Made by a program: the position numbers and the translations under genes. Positions 44,956-54,559 of a stretch of DNA of 64,000 nucleotides are shown here, piece by piece; position 1 is the first letter of the stretch; each line of letters opens with the position of its first letter. This DNA comes from Octadecabacter antarcticus 307. GTDB taxonomy: Bacteria > Pseudomonadota > Alphaproteobacteria > Rhodobacterales > Rhodobacteraceae. The stretch covers positions 2,036,501-2,100,500 of the forward strand of contig NC_020911.1 in assembly GCF_000155675.2 (NCBI RefSeq), read 5' to 3'. Under the pieces are notes generated by a model. That model was not told the DNA's origin and ran no database searches. It worked only from the letters and a program-made list of their open reading frames with translations.

Positions 44956-46308
44956 TCAGGAATCCTTAGCTGCGTTTTCGGCACTAGACTTGAACTTTTG
45001 CTGCATCCGCCGGGCAAATCCTGTTTTATTCTCTTGGCGTGCACGACCCACCGCCATGTCGCCCACAGGCACATTCTTTGTGACGATGGTGCCGGTGGCC
45101 GTCATGCTTTCGTTCCCCAATGTGACGGGTGCCACGAGCATTGTGTTGGACCCGACGAACACATCCGCGCCAATGGTCGTGCGGTGCTTGGACACACCGT
45201 CGTAATTGCAGGTGATCGTGCCTGCGCCGATGTTGCTCCGCTCGCCCACATGCGCATCGCCGATATAGCTGAGGTGGTTCACCTTCGCGCCAGCCTCAAT
45301 CACGGCATTCTTGATTTCCACGAAATTGCCGACCTTCACGTTCTCCGCCAGTTCGGTTCCGGGGCGGAGCCGCGCGTAGGGGCCAACGACGCTGCCGCGC
45401 GACACGTGGCAGCCTTCAAGATGGCTAAACGCGCGGATCGTGGCGTTGTTTTCGACCGTGACACCCGCGGCAAACACCACGTTCGGTTCCACCATGCTAT
45501 CCGGCCCAATATAGGTATCAAAGCTGAAATAGACCGTGTCGGGTGCGCGCAATGACACGCCGTTCGCCATTGCGTCTTTGCGTGCGCGACCCTGAAACGC
45601 CGCCTCAGCGTCTGCCAGTTCCGTGCGGGAATTGACGCCCATCGTCTCAGCCTCATCGCAGCGCACAACGGTAGCAGACAGATCCTTGGCACGGGCAATG
45701 CCAATAATATCGGTTAGGTAATATTCACCCGCCGCGTTGTCGTTCGAAACAGCATCCAATAGATCAAACAGCACATCCGATCTGGCGGCAATAACACCAG
45801 AATTACATAGGCTTATCGCGCGTTCTTCGTTCGATGAATCTTTGAATTCCACGATCCGTTCTAACGTGTCTCCAGTCATCACCAACCGCCCGTAGCGACC
45901 TGGATCAGCGGCCTTAAACCCTAGAACAACCACGTCACTGGCTTTACGTGCGGCCAGCATCGCGTCCAGTGTTTCGGGCTGAATGAACGGAGTGTCACCG
46001 TACAGGATAATCACGTCTCCGTCAAAATCGACCAAAGCCGCGCGCGCCTGCAGCACAGCGTGGCCCGTCCCCAACTGTTCCTGTTGGATCACGACAATCG
46101 CGTCCTCGTCAAAGGCCTGCGCCACGGCTCCAACAGCGTCAGCCCCGTAGCCTGCGACGACGACTGTGCGTTCCGGTTCAAGGTTAGATCCAGACATCAT
46201 CGCGTGGACCAGCAAAGACCCGCCCGCGACCTCATGCAGGACCTTGGGAATGTCGGACATCATCCGAGTGCCTTTGCCTGCGGCCAAAATAATCAAAGCG
46301 ACTGTCAT
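44956..46308 (-). CDS. glmU: Bifunctional GlmU, UDP-GlcNAc synthesis
   Basis: A 450-residue enzyme; I start at MTVALIILAAGKGTRMMSDI (46308), the family's usual start, not at an upstream Met. The N-terminal uridylyltransferase has LAAGKGTRM, YGDTPFIQPETL and EYYLTDIIGI. The C-terminal acetyltransferase is a left-handed beta helix of hexapeptide repeats with GNFVEIKNAVIEAGAKVNHL and the catalytic-site IGAGTITCNYDGV. It acts one step after GlmS/GlmM. Confidence 0.95.
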   Translation of the reverse strand: MTVALIILAAGKGTRMMSDIPKVLHEVAGGSLLVHAMMSGSNLEPERTVVVAGYGADAVGAVAQAFDEDAIVVIQQEQLGTGHAVLQARAALVDFDGDVIILYGDTPFIQPETLDAMLAARKASDVVVLGFKAADPGRYGRLVMTGDTLERIVEFKDSSNEERAISLCNSGVIAARSDVLFDLLDAVSNDNAAGEYYLTDIIGIARAKDLSATVVRCDEAETMGVNSRTELADAEAAFQGRARKDAMANGVSLRAPDTVYFSFDTYIGPDSMVEPNVVFAAGVTVENNATIRAFSHLEGCHVSRGSVVGPYARLRPGTELAENVKVGNFVEIKNAVIEAGAKVNHLSYIGDAHVGERSNIGAGTITCNYDGVSKHRTTIGADVFVGSNTMLVAPVTLGNESMTATGTIVTKNVPVGDMAVGRARQENKTGFARRMQQKFKSSAENAAKDS

Positions 46309-46438
46309 TGCGCCCCACCTGTGTTGTTTTTTCACCTTCATACGCGCAAAGGCCGATTTCGCAAGGGTGCGACCCGCTTGGGGGCTTCACATCCCATGTC
46401 GCTGGGTTACAGAGGTCGCCAAACTGTAGGGGTCCAGT

Positions 46439-47152
46439 ATGAAAACGGTTATTTTCGATCTTGATGGCACATTGGCGGATACGTCCGGCGATCTGATTGC
46501 TGCGGCGAACGTGTGTTTCCGGGGCCTTGGCCTTGGTGCGCTGCTTGATCCGGCCAAGGATGCGCGCACGGCGTTGCGCGGCGGGCGGGCGATGCTGACA
46601 CTTGGGTTTAGCCGTGTTGATGGGTTTGGCGAGGATGACATTTCTGGCCAATATCAGGTCTTGCTGGATGCCTATGCCCAAGACATCGACCACCATACGG
46701 TGATGTACCCCGGTGCGATGGATGCAGTTGAGGCCTTGAAATCGCGCGGCTACGGCGTTGGGATCGCCACCAATAAACCCGAAGGGCTGGCCGAAGAATT
46801 GATGCGTCGCCTTGGTGTGCGAGACGCATTCGCGTCACTGGTGGGCGCTGACACGCTGTCGGTTAAAAAGCCTGATCCGGAACATCTGTTCGAAGCGGCG
46901 CGGCGCGCGGGTGGCAATCCGGCGCTAACCTGTCTGGTGGGCGACACTGCGACGGACCGCAACACTGCCAAAGCCGCTGGCGTGCCATCGATCCTTGTGA
47001 CGTTTGGACCGTCGGGTGAAGACATGGCCGCGTTGCAGCCCGAGGCGCTGCTGGATCGCTACGAAGACCTGCCTGAAATCGTGAATCTATTGATGGGTGC
47101 GTCGCAATCGCCATTGACGGGTGGGCAACACAGACGCACAAACGGATCATGA
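46439..47152 (+). CDS. gph: Phosphoglycolate phosphatase-type HAD hydrolase
   Basis: A 237-residue HAD-superfamily phosphatase: motif I FDLDGTLADTSGDL, motif II in GIATNKPEG, motif III Lys in SVKKPDPEHL and motif IV VGDTATDRNTAKAAG. It most likely hydrolyses 2-phosphoglycolate; other small phosphates are possible. It is divergent from glmU and overlaps the next gene by four bases. Confidence 0.87.
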   Translation: MKTVIFDLDGTLADTSGDLIAAANVCFRGLGLGALLDPAKDARTALRGGRAMLTLGFSRVDGFGEDDISGQYQVLLDAYAQDIDHHTVMYPGAMDAVEALKSRGYGVGIATNKPEGLAEELMRRLGVRDAFASLVGADTLSVKKPDPEHLFEAARRAGGNPALTCLVGDTATDRNTAKAAGVPSILVTFGPSGEDMAALQPEALLDRYEDLPEIVNLLMGASQSPLTGGQHRRTNGS

Positions 47153-48363
47153 GTGAGAAATCTAGTGACATATTCCGCGGCAGTTTTACCCAGCAGGAAC
47201 CGATCCCGCAGGAGGGTATTGATGCGGCGTTGGCGGTCCTGAACCACGGGCGTCTACACCGATACAATACATCTGGCGACGAAATCGCACAGGCCGCGTT
47301 GCTGGAAGAAGAATTTGCAGCACTCACGGGGGCGAAATATTGCCTCGCTGTGGCGTCGGGGGGCTATGCGATGACCACCGCGTTGCGCGCTTGCGGTGTC
47401 GGGCACGGCGACAAGGTGTTGACCAACGCGTTCACCCTTGCGCCCGTTCCTGGTGCCATTGCGGCCGTTGGGGCCACGCCGATTTTTGTTGGTGTGACCG
47501 AAGATTTGGTCATTGATCTTGATGACTTAGCGGCCAAATTGGACCAATCGTCGGTGCTGCTGCTGTCGCACATGCGCGGCCATATCTGTGACATGGATGC
47601 GCTGATGGCGTTGTGTGATGCGGCCCAAGTCACCGTGATCGAAGACTGTGCCCACACTATGGGCGCCCATTGGAACGGCACGCCGTCCGGACGCTTTGGC
47701 AAATTCGGCTGCTATTCCACCCAGACCTATAAACACGTCAATTCGGGCGAGGGCGGTTTGCTGATCAGTGATGATGCGGACGGTATGGCCCGTGCGATCA
47801 TGCTGTCGGGCAGCTACATGCTGTTTGACCGCCACCGCGCTGCACCACCGCCCGAGGCATTTGCCCAAATCAAATACCAAACCCCCAATATTTCAGGCCG
47901 GATGGACAACCTAAGGGCGGCCATTTTACGCCCGCAACTGGCTGATCTGCAAGCACAATGTGCCCGTTGGAACGCGCTATACCGGTCGATGGAAACCGGT
48001 TTGCGCGACACGGGCGGTCTGCAGCTGATAGACCGTCCAGCGCGCGAGGACTTTGTTGCGTCGTCGTTCCAATTTCTGCTTCTCGATTGGGCGCCTTTCG
48101 CCGTGCAAGAAGTGATCAAGCGCTGCCGCACGCGCGGCGTTGAACTGAAATGGTTCGGCGGCGCAGAGCCGAGCGGTTTCACATCGCGCTATGACAGTTG
48201 GCGCTATGCCCCGTCTGACCGCATGCCGAAAAGTGATCGCATTTTGACAGGGATCATCGATATGCGCCTGCCGCTGACATTTTCGATAGACGATTGCACA
48301 CAGATCGCGGGGATTATCCGTTCCGAGGTCGGCGCAGTTTGGCAAAACCAAGTCGATAATTGA
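47149..48363 (+). CDS. DegT/DnrJ/EryC1/StrS-family aminotransferase
   Basis: A 404-residue PLP enzyme. Sites visible: LAVASGGYAMTTALRACGVG, VIEDCAHTMGAHWNGTPSG (Asp contacting PLP), and the Schiff-base Lys in STQTYKHVNSGEGGLLISDD. Members add amino groups to keto-sugars for cell-surface glycans, but stand-alone forms with other substrates exist. It overlaps gph (ATGA), which makes co-expression likely. Confidence 0.85.
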   Translation: MSEKSSDIFRGSFTQQEPIPQEGIDAALAVLNHGRLHRYNTSGDEIAQAALLEEEFAALTGAKYCLAVASGGYAMTTALRACGVGHGDKVLTNAFTLAPVPGAIAAVGATPIFVGVTEDLVIDLDDLAAKLDQSSVLLLSHMRGHICDMDALMALCDAAQVTVIEDCAHTMGAHWNGTPSGRFGKFGCYSTQTYKHVNSGEGGLLISDDADGMARAIMLSGSYMLFDRHRAAPPPEAFAQIKYQTPNISGRMDNLRAAILRPQLADLQAQCARWNALYRSMETGLRDTGGLQLIDRPAREDFVASSFQFLLLDWAPFAVQEVIKRCRTRGVELKWFGGAEPSGFTSRYDSWRYAPSDRMPKSDRILTGIIDMRLPLTFSIDDCTQIAGIIRSEVGAVWQNQVDN

Positions 48364-48377
48364 TCACAGGGGAATGA

Positions 48378-49070
48378 TTACTGGGGCTGCTGGGCGATCC
48401 AGACCACTTTGCCCAGCACCTTAAGCGCGCGCAATTCAACGCCTTTGAAAACCTGCACGGGATGGTTGGGTTTGTCCGCCTTAAGAACCAGCATGTCCGG
48501 TGACGGGCGCTGAATGCGGGCGAACATGTAGCGGCCTTTTAACGCCAAGGCCCAAATGCCGTCGCCGCGCGGTTCCACATCTGACGAGTCCAGCAGCGCC
48601 AATGCACCGACTGTCAATGTTGGCACCATGTCATCTGTCACTACCGGCAGAAACGAAAGTGATTCCGCCACCAATTCGCTGGCTGTTAGCCATTGCCGCG
48701 CCAGCGCCACGGGTGCTGTGCCGCGAAAATTAGGTTGTGCGGCGCTGTGATAGGGGATCGGCAGAAACCCCATCTCAAGCGCCTCTTGGCGGGCTGTCGC
48801 GGTGGCTAGGGGTTCGACCGTTCGCTCGGCAAATCCGGCTGGCAGACGAACGATTGTCTGCGTTCGGGGCTCGCCGAAATAAAATTCCAGATCCAACACG
48901 TCTGCTAGCTGACGCAAGGCTTGTGCGTTGAACCGTTTTGGCTTGCCTGTTTCGGTGCGCATGTTTTTGATTAGCGAAGGATTGCCCACGGCAAGCCGCG
49001 ACGCCGCAGCCGCAGACAGTCCCTTGCCCGCAAGCGCTTCGTCTATGATTTCTAAAATGTCCTGCACCAA
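48378..49070 (-). CDS. XRE/LexA-like regulator with degenerate S24 peptidase domain
   Basis: A 230-residue protein. The N-terminal helix-turn-helix includes LSAAAASRLAVGNPSLIKNM; the C-terminal half is a LexA/S24-like domain ending VLGKVVWIAQQPQ. Where active members have a G(D)SMxPT motif with the catalytic Ser, this one reads VTDDMVPTLTVGALALL, so the Ser is replaced by Asp. The Lys region (LKADKPNHPVQ) is partly kept. It is probably a repressor controlled without self-cleavage. Confidence 0.82.
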   Translation of the reverse strand: MVQDILEIIDEALAGKGLSAAAASRLAVGNPSLIKNMRTETGKPKRFNAQALRQLADVLDLEFYFGEPRTQTIVRLPAGFAERTVEPLATATARQEALEMGFLPIPYHSAAQPNFRGTAPVALARQWLTASELVAESLSFLPVVTDDMVPTLTVGALALLDSSDVEPRGDGIWALALKGRYMFARIQRPSPDMLVLKADKPNHPVQVFKGVELRALKVLGKVVWIAQQPQ

Positions 49071-49365
49071 TTACCCAAACGCTAATTTTGTGGCTGGGGC
49101 AATCCTGTTTGAAAACGAACCTATACCTTTGGCCAGTTATGGCTCTAAGGACGGTTGGCCACAGACGTGCGAAGATATCAGACGTGACGCCACGTACAGC
49201 AGCACTTGAAAATATCTGCATAATATGACCCATATCTTCAAAGATATGGGTTTTGCCACCAATATTGCGGTCATAGTGTCTCAGTTTCGGTGCAAAGCAA
49301 TGACAAGGCCATGTCGCGCCAATATTGAGACCGCGGGATTGACGCGGCAGCTACCGCAGGGCATA
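49071..49365. other. Intergenic stretch upstream of ivd
   Basis: No gene is supported. It separates the divergent regulator at 48378 and ivd. At the right end is the dyad operator listed next; AT-rich tracts around 49080 and 49220 may hold promoters. Confidence 0.4.
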
Positions 49366-49387
49366 TTATTGAACAAGCGTTCAATAA
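49366..49387. promoter_or_regulatory. Dyad operator in front of the leucine-catabolism operon
   Basis: A perfect inverted repeat, TTATTGAAC-AAGC-GTTCAATAA, ends 13 bases before the ivd start codon. Size and spacing suit a TetR-family repressor (FadR/LiuQ/PsrA-like) that senses acyl-CoA. No such regulator gene lies in the window next to it. Confidence 0.65.
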
Positions 49388-49400
49388 ATTTGGAAATACC

Positions 49401-50564
49401 ATGTTTACTGCCTCAATGACCTTTGATCTTGGCGATGATGTGACCGCCCTGCGTGACATGGTGCACCCGTGGGCACAGACACGGTTGAAACCGATGGCCG
49501 CGCAGATTGATCGCGACAACCTGTTCCCGACAGCGCTTTGGCGCGAAATGGGCGATCTTGGTTTGCTTGGTGTGACGGTAGATGAAACCTATGGCGGCGC
49601 CGGCATGTCATATCTGGCCCACACTGTAGCCGTCGAAGAAATCGCACGCGGATCGGCGTCTGTCGCGCTGTCTTACGGGGCGCATTCAAACCTGTGCGTA
49701 AACCAGATTAAACTGAACGGCACCGAGGCGCAAAAATCCCAATACCTGCCACGCCTCGTCTCCGGTGATCACGTCGGTGCGCTGGCGATGTCGGAAGCCG
49801 GTGCCGGATCGGACGTGGTGTCGATGTCCCTTAGGGCAGAACGCCGCAATGATCACTACGTTCTCAACGGCACCAAATACTGGATCACGAATGGTGCAGA
49901 GGCCGACACCTTGGTCGTTTACGCCAAAACTGATCCGTCAGCGGGGTCTAGGGGAATCACTGCGTTTTTGATTGAAAAATCAATGATTGGCTTCACCACA
50001 TCGGCGCATTTTGACAAGCTCGGCATGCGTGGGTCCAACACCGCAGAACTGGTCTTTGACGATGTGCAGGTGCCGTTCGACAATGTTCTGGGGGAAGAAG
50101 GTCGCGGCGTGCGCGTGTTGATGTCTGGCCTAGATTACGAACGGGTCGTGCTGGCGGGCATAGGTCTGGGCATTATGGCGGCCTGTCTCGACGAAGTGAT
50201 GCCCTACATTGCGCAGCGCAAACAATTTGGCGAACCAATCGGTAATTTCCAACTTATGCGGGGTAAGGTGGCGGATATGTACACCGCCCTGAATTCCGCG
50301 CGTGCCTATGTCTACGAGGTCGCCAAAGCCTGCGACAAAGGCACCGTCACCCGTGCGGACGCCGCCGCATGCTGTCTTTACGCCTCCGAACAGGCGATGG
50401 TGCAGGCGCATCAAGCCGTGCAAGCACTGGGCGGGGCGGGCTTTATGGCTGACGCCCCCGTTGCGCGGCTGTTTCGCGACGCCAAACTGATGGAAATCGG
50501 TGCGGGCACGTCTGAAATCAGGCGCATGTTGATCGGGCGCGAATTGATGGGGGCGATGGTGTGA
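49401..50564 (+). CDS. ivd: Isovaleryl-CoA dehydrogenase
   Basis: A 387-residue flavoprotein of the acyl-CoA dehydrogenase family that oxidises isovaleryl-CoA in leucine breakdown. Signatures: GALAMSEAGAGSDVVSM, KYWITNGAEADTLVVYAKT, DYERVVLAGIGLGIM with the Glu in DYERV/GLD region, QRKQFGEPIGNFQ, QALGGAGFMADAPVARLFRD and IGAGTSEIRRMLIGREL. Context (mcc genes, mvaB, liuC) supports isovaleryl-CoA as substrate. ATG at 49416 is an alternative start. Confidence 0.93.
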   Translation: MFTASMTFDLGDDVTALRDMVHPWAQTRLKPMAAQIDRDNLFPTALWREMGDLGLLGVTVDETYGGAGMSYLAHTVAVEEIARGSASVALSYGAHSNLCVNQIKLNGTEAQKSQYLPRLVSGDHVGALAMSEAGAGSDVVSMSLRAERRNDHYVLNGTKYWITNGAEADTLVVYAKTDPSAGSRGITAFLIEKSMIGFTTSAHFDKLGMRGSNTAELVFDDVQVPFDNVLGEEGRGVRVLMSGLDYERVVLAGIGLGIMAACLDEVMPYIAQRKQFGEPIGNFQLMRGKVADMYTALNSARAYVYEVAKACDKGTVTRADAAACCLYASEQAMVQAHQAVQALGGAGFMADAPVARLFRDAKLMEIGAGTSEIRRMLIGRELMGAMV

Positions 50565-50592
50565 CAACGACGTCCGCTGCGTCGGTGCGCCA

Positions 50593-50982
50593 ATGATCCT
50601 CGCGTTTTACCGTCGTCTTTACTACTTTAAATGCCCAACGTGCCAGGCGATACAACATGTCCTCGCGTTGGGAATGACGTTCAAAGGCGGGTTTGCACAG
50701 GGACCTGTCAATGCACACACGCACTGTCTGGGATGCAAGCAGCGCCTGCGTTTGGCACACCGCTTTGGATTTATCAAAACGATTGCCTTTCAAATTGGTA
50801 TTGCGGCTTTGTGTCTCGTTGTTTTCCTTGTGACCGTCGCAGCTGCGATGGGCCTGATCCAGCTTCTGTTTGGGGCATGGGGGCTTTTGGTGTCGCCGAT
50901 CTTGCTTGTGATGCTCCCCCTCATCATCGCGATCATAATTGGTCACTTGGCCTCCCTCTATAGAGAGGTCCTTGTGGTATGA
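50593..50982 (+). CDS. Zinc-ribbon-like membrane protein, unknown
   Basis: A 129-residue protein not recognised. It starts MILAFYRRLYYFKCPTCQAI and has CPTC and, about 30 residues later, CLGC, a likely zinc or redox site, followed by two hydrophobic helices (about residues 65-110). It lies between ivd and the secreted-protein genes in the same direction, 28 bases after ivd, so it is probably in the operon. Confidence 0.6.
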   Translation: MILAFYRRLYYFKCPTCQAIQHVLALGMTFKGGFAQGPVNAHTHCLGCKQRLRLAHRFGFIKTIAFQIGIAALCLVVFLVTVAAAMGLIQLLFGAWGLLVSPILLVMLPLIIAIIIGHLASLYREVLVV

Positions 50983-51040
50983 TGGTCCCGTATCACTCTC
51001 GGCACAACAAACACTGCCTATTTGAGATGGTGAACAACTG

Positions 51041-51577
51041 ATGGCCACCGTGAACTGGCGAACGGTGTCAACGTCAGCCCCAACGATAGGCGCTAACTTG
51101 CGCAGCGTTGCATATACGCTCGCGCTTACCTGTTTGGCATCGTCGGGTCACGCACAGAGCGTTGCCCTCCTCAAAGGCGATGTCTTGGCGTTTGAAGCCT
51201 GCTTCATCCAGTTGATGATCAAAAAACCCGACAATTCAACGCTGGATATGATCGGCCCGATCATCTGCGGCGAACGCCACATCCCCATGGGACAGTCCTG
51301 TGATGCGCTGGGCTACATGCTGTTTGATCGCCGTGCTGCTTCCCACGCTGAAGACCTTGTGTTTTGGCAATCTCATGTCAGTCGCCGCGCCGAGGCTGTA
51401 ATCGCTGAGGGGCGCAACGGAACGGGCGGACTTTACGGCGATGGCCTGACGCTATGTGAAGAGGTCGCAGCGGCGGGCGATGATCCCGTTGGTCGTCTGA
51501 TCAAAATCCACTGGCGCACCGCCTTGGAATTTGTTGCCGCCGATCTGGTTGCAGACCTAGCAAGGGCAGAGCAATGA
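51041..51577 (+). CDS. Secreted or periplasmic hypothetical protein
   Basis: A 178-residue protein. After a polar N-terminal stretch comes a hydrophobic segment and ASSGHAQ, a plausible signal peptide cleavage, if the real start is near residue 20. Cysteines are spaced through the mature part (FEACFIQ, IICGER, QSCDALG, LTLCEEV), suggesting disulfides in the periplasm. Not assigned to a family. The stop overlaps the next start (ATGA), linking it to the LprI-like genes. Confidence 0.6.
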   Translation: MATVNWRTVSTSAPTIGANLRSVAYTLALTCLASSGHAQSVALLKGDVLAFEACFIQLMIKKPDNSTLDMIGPIICGERHIPMGQSCDALGYMLFDRRAASHAEDLVFWQSHVSRRAEAVIAEGRNGTGGLYGDGLTLCEEVAAAGDDPVGRLIKIHWRTALEFVAADLVADLARAEQ

Positions 51578-51984
51578 AATCCCCGCTGATTGCCACCTTG
51601 ATCGCCCTCATCGGATATGGCCCGCCTGCATTTGCGCAGAACATTGATTATGAACCCAAAATCCGCAGTAGCTGCCTTGATGGCACCGGCGAAGCCGACT
51701 GCGCCACCTGTATCGGGCAAGTGGTTGATGCCTGCATTCAAACTGATGCGGGCAGCTCAACTGTCGGTATTGGCATGTGCATTTCATCGGAATGGCAACA
51801 ATTGGACGACCGCCTGAATGCTGCCTATCAAGACATCCAGCGCGGTTGGATCGTTTATCGCGATACCGCCTGTGATTGGGAAATGGTACAATGGGGCGGT
51901 GGCACGGGTGGTGGGCCAGCGTCAGTCGCCTGCATGATGCGCCTGACCGCACAACAAACGCTGTTCTTGGAGAACCACCTATGA
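51574..51984 (+). CDS. LprI/DUF1311-like secreted protein, internally short
   Basis: A 136-residue protein with signal peptide (MKSPLIATLIALIGYGPPAFA). The mature part has CATCIGQVVDACIQ, ISSEWQQLDDRLNAAYQ and WIVYRDTACDWEMVQWGGG, a pattern of LprI/lysozyme-inhibitor-like proteins. Next to the paralogue at 51981 it lacks about 30 residues between LNAAYQ and the RGWIVYRD helix, as if deleted in frame. It overlaps both neighbours by four bases. Confidence 0.75.
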   Translation: MKSPLIATLIALIGYGPPAFAQNIDYEPKIRSSCLDGTGEADCATCIGQVVDACIQTDAGSSTVGIGMCISSEWQQLDDRLNAAYQDIQRGWIVYRDTACDWEMVQWGGGTGGGPASVACMMRLTAQQTLFLENHL

Positions 51985-52505
51985 TCCGCACCTTGACACT
52001 TTTTCTGCTGTTTGCGCCGCTCAGCGCCACCGCGGAACTGCAACCCACCGTGGCCGAACTGATGCGCTACATGGACGTCACCGCAACCTGTTTTGACGGT
52101 GCCGAAGACAGCGCCGAGGCGGGTGCTTGCGTCGGGCAGGGGGCCACGGTCTGCATGGAAACCGAAACCCACGGCTATACGACCGTCGGCATGATGTTCT
52201 GCACATTGGCCGAATACGAAGCATGGGACCGCCTTCTCAATCGTGATTACGGTCCGATGATGGACGGTATGCGCCGCTTGGACGCCGAAGATGCGGAGTT
52301 CTTCCCCGAATTTGCCAACCGCGCCGACGCCCTGCGCGACGCACAACGCGCTTGGATCCCGCTGCGCGACGCGCAGTGCGCGCTGGAATATGCCATGTGG
52401 GGGGGCGGATCAATGCGCCAAATCGCAGGTGCATCCTGCCTGCTTGATCTTACGGCCAAACGCACGATTTATCTGCGGTTCTTGGGCGAAGGTATGCGCG
52501 AATGA
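51981..52505 (+). CDS. LprI/DUF1311-like secreted protein
   Basis: A 174-residue protein, signal peptide [18 protein letters not shown], then [56 protein letters not shown] and [16 protein letters not shown]. The R-AW-xxxRDxxC motif is that of the LprI/DUF1311 family, some members of which inhibit lysozyme. It is a tandem paralogue of the gene at 51574 and overlaps mccB by four bases, so it is translated with leucine-catabolism genes. Confidence 0.8.
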   Translation: MIRTLTLFLLFAPLSATAELQPTVAELMRYMDVTATCFDGAEDSAEAGACVGQGATVCMETETHGYTTVGMMFCTLAEYEAWDRLLNRDYGPMMDGMRRLDAEDAEFFPEFANRADALRDAQRAWIPLRDAQCALEYAMWGGGSMRQIAGASCLLDLTAKRTIYLRFLGEGMRE

Positions 52506-54073
52506 CTGATACTTCATCCCAAGCCGCCCACATCGCGGCTCTTGAACTGGTTCGCAAAGCCGCCGCGCACGCGGCTGCCGGTGGGGGTGAAAAATCCCGC
52601 GCCCGCCATGTGTCACGCGGCAAAATGTTGCCCCGTGATCGCGTGGCAAATCTGCTCGATGTCGGATCGCAGTTCCTCGAAATTGGCGCGACTGCGGGCC
52701 ACGGCATGTACGACGATGCTGCACCGTGCGGCGGTCTGATCGCAGGTATCGGATTGATCCACGGTCAACATGTCATGGTGGTCTGCAACGACGCCACCGT
52801 CAAAGGCGGCACCTACTACCCGATCACGGTCAAGAAGCATCTGCGCGCGCAAGAAATCGCTGAACAATGCCGCTTGCCCTGCATTTATCTGGTTGATTCT
52901 GGCGGCGCGAACCTGCCAAACCAAGACGAAGTGTTCCCTGACCGCGACCACTTTGGCCGCATTTTCTACAATCAGGCTCGCATGTCCGCCGCTGGCATTG
53001 TGCAAATCGCCGCCGTTATGGGCAGTTGCACCGCAGGCGGCGCCTATGTGCCAGCCATGGCTGATGTATCCGTCATCGTGCGCGACCAAGGCACAATTTT
53101 CCTTGCGGGACCGCCACTGGTTAAGGCCGCAACTGGCGAAATCGTGTCCGCCGAAGACTTGGGCGGTGGTGACGTTCACACGCGGCTGTCCGGCGTGGCC
53201 GACTACCTTGCGGAAGACGACACACACGCGCTGGCACTCGTCAGGCAGATTGTGCAAAATGCAAAAATGCAGTCTGAAAAAACGCACAAACCGCATAAAT
53301 TCGACCCGCCAATCAAGTCTGAACAGGACTTTTTTAATCTTATCCCGTCTGACCTCAAAACGCCGTTTGATATCCGCGAGATCATCCTACGTGTCGTGGA
53401 TGGGTCACAATTTGATGAATTCAAAGCCCGTTTTGGCGAAACCCTTGTGACAGGTTTTGCCTGGATCGAAGGCATGCAGGTCGGTATCATCGCCAACAAT
53501 GGTGTCTTGTTTTCTGAAGCTGCCCAGAAAGGCGCACATTTCATTGAACTCTGTTCACAAAGGAAAACCCCCCTCATCTTTCTGCAAAACATCACTGGTT
53601 TTATGGTCGGGCGACAATACGAAAACGAAGGCATCGCCCGTCACGGGGCCAAGATGGTCACCGCCGTGGCGACCACGTCGGTCCCCAAAATCACTATGAT
53701 AATTGGCGGCAGCTTTGGTGCGGGAAATTATGGCATGTCGGGAAGGGCTTACAGCCCGAACTTCATCTGGTCGTGGCCGACATCACGCACCGCAGTCATG
53801 GGTGGTGAACAGGCCGCAGGGGTGCTTGCATCCGTGAAGCGCGACGCCATGGATCGCGCTGGTACACCTTGGCCTGAGATCGAAGAAAAGCAATACAAAC
53901 AGCCCGTTATTGACCAATTCGAAGAACAATCGCATCCGCTTTATGCCTCTGCGCGGCTGTGGGATGACGGCATCATCGACCCACGCGATAGCCGCGCGGT
54001 GCTGGCCTTGTCCCTTCGCGCCGCCCTAAACGCACCCATTGAAAAAACACGTTTCGGCGTGTTTCGTATGTAA
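52502..54073 (+). CDS. mccB: Methylcrotonyl-CoA carboxylase, carboxyltransferase (beta) subunit
   Basis: A 523-residue acyl-CoA carboxyltransferase. Characteristic parts: [98 protein letters not shown] and [20 protein letters not shown]. It transfers carboxyl from carboxybiotin to 3-methylcrotonyl-CoA in leucine degradation, with the biotin-carrying subunit encoded at 54556. Confidence 0.95.
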   Translation: MTDTSSQAAHIAALELVRKAAAHAAAGGGEKSRARHVSRGKMLPRDRVANLLDVGSQFLEIGATAGHGMYDDAAPCGGLIAGIGLIHGQHVMVVCNDATVKGGTYYPITVKKHLRAQEIAEQCRLPCIYLVDSGGANLPNQDEVFPDRDHFGRIFYNQARMSAAGIVQIAAVMGSCTAGGAYVPAMADVSVIVRDQGTIFLAGPPLVKAATGEIVSAEDLGGGDVHTRLSGVADYLAEDDTHALALVRQIVQNAKMQSEKTHKPHKFDPPIKSEQDFFNLIPSDLKTPFDIREIILRVVDGSQFDEFKARFGETLVTGFAWIEGMQVGIIANNGVLFSEAAQKGAHFIELCSQRKTPLIFLQNITGFMVGRQYENEGIARHGAKMVTAVATTSVPKITMIIGGSFGAGNYGMSGRAYSPNFIWSWPTSRTAVMGGEQAAGVLASVKRDAMDRAGTPWPEIEEKQYKQPVIDQFEEQSHPLYASARLWDDGIIDPRDSRAVLALSLRAALNAPIEKTRFGVFRM

Positions 54074-54100
54074 TTTTGACCTGATATTAAAGGCTCACCA

Positions 54101-54559
54101 ATGACCGACAGAAAGAAACGCGGCGATTTCTATTCAGGTATCCCATGGGTGCCCGTATCGCCAGAACAGGCCCGTGCGCATTCTAAGGGCGCGCTTGGCC
54201 CGCTGCTGTGGGCGATCGTCGTTTATTTTATCGCCATCGCAGTGCTTAGACTTTACCTGTCGCTGACGTATGGGTTGGGACCAACAACTGCGATTCTCAA
54301 TTCCATCTGGCCACTTCTTGTCGGTCTTGGGCTGGCAATTCGCGCGCCTTGGGCGGTGATTATGGCCGCGATTTCAGCGGCTTTGACGATCTTCGCTTTG
54401 GCGCGTGGATTGGGCAATGACGGAAACCTTATCACGTTGTTTGAAACTCTAGCGAACGTTGGCATCTTGTTTTATCTGGTCGACGCGGATCGCCCAAACC
54501 TGATCTATCGCCACCGCTATCGCAAATATTCTGTCGTAGATGCGGACCCCGACACATGA
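54101..54559 (+). CDS. Unknown membrane protein inside the mcc operon
   Basis: A 152-residue protein with about four hydrophobic helices (residues ~30-140): LGPLLWAIVVYFIAIAVLRL, ILNSIWPLLVGLGLAIRA, AVIMAAISAALTIFALARG and TLFETLANVGILFYLVD. No family recognised. It separates mccB from mccA and overlaps mccA (ATGA). Its function in the pathway, if any, is unclear. Confidence 0.7.
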   Translation: MTDRKKRGDFYSGIPWVPVSPEQARAHSKGALGPLLWAIVVYFIAIAVLRLYLSLTYGLGPTTAILNSIWPLLVGLGLAIRAPWAVIMAAISAALTIFALARGLGNDGNLITLFETLANVGILFYLVDADRPNLIYRHRYRKYSVVDADPDT

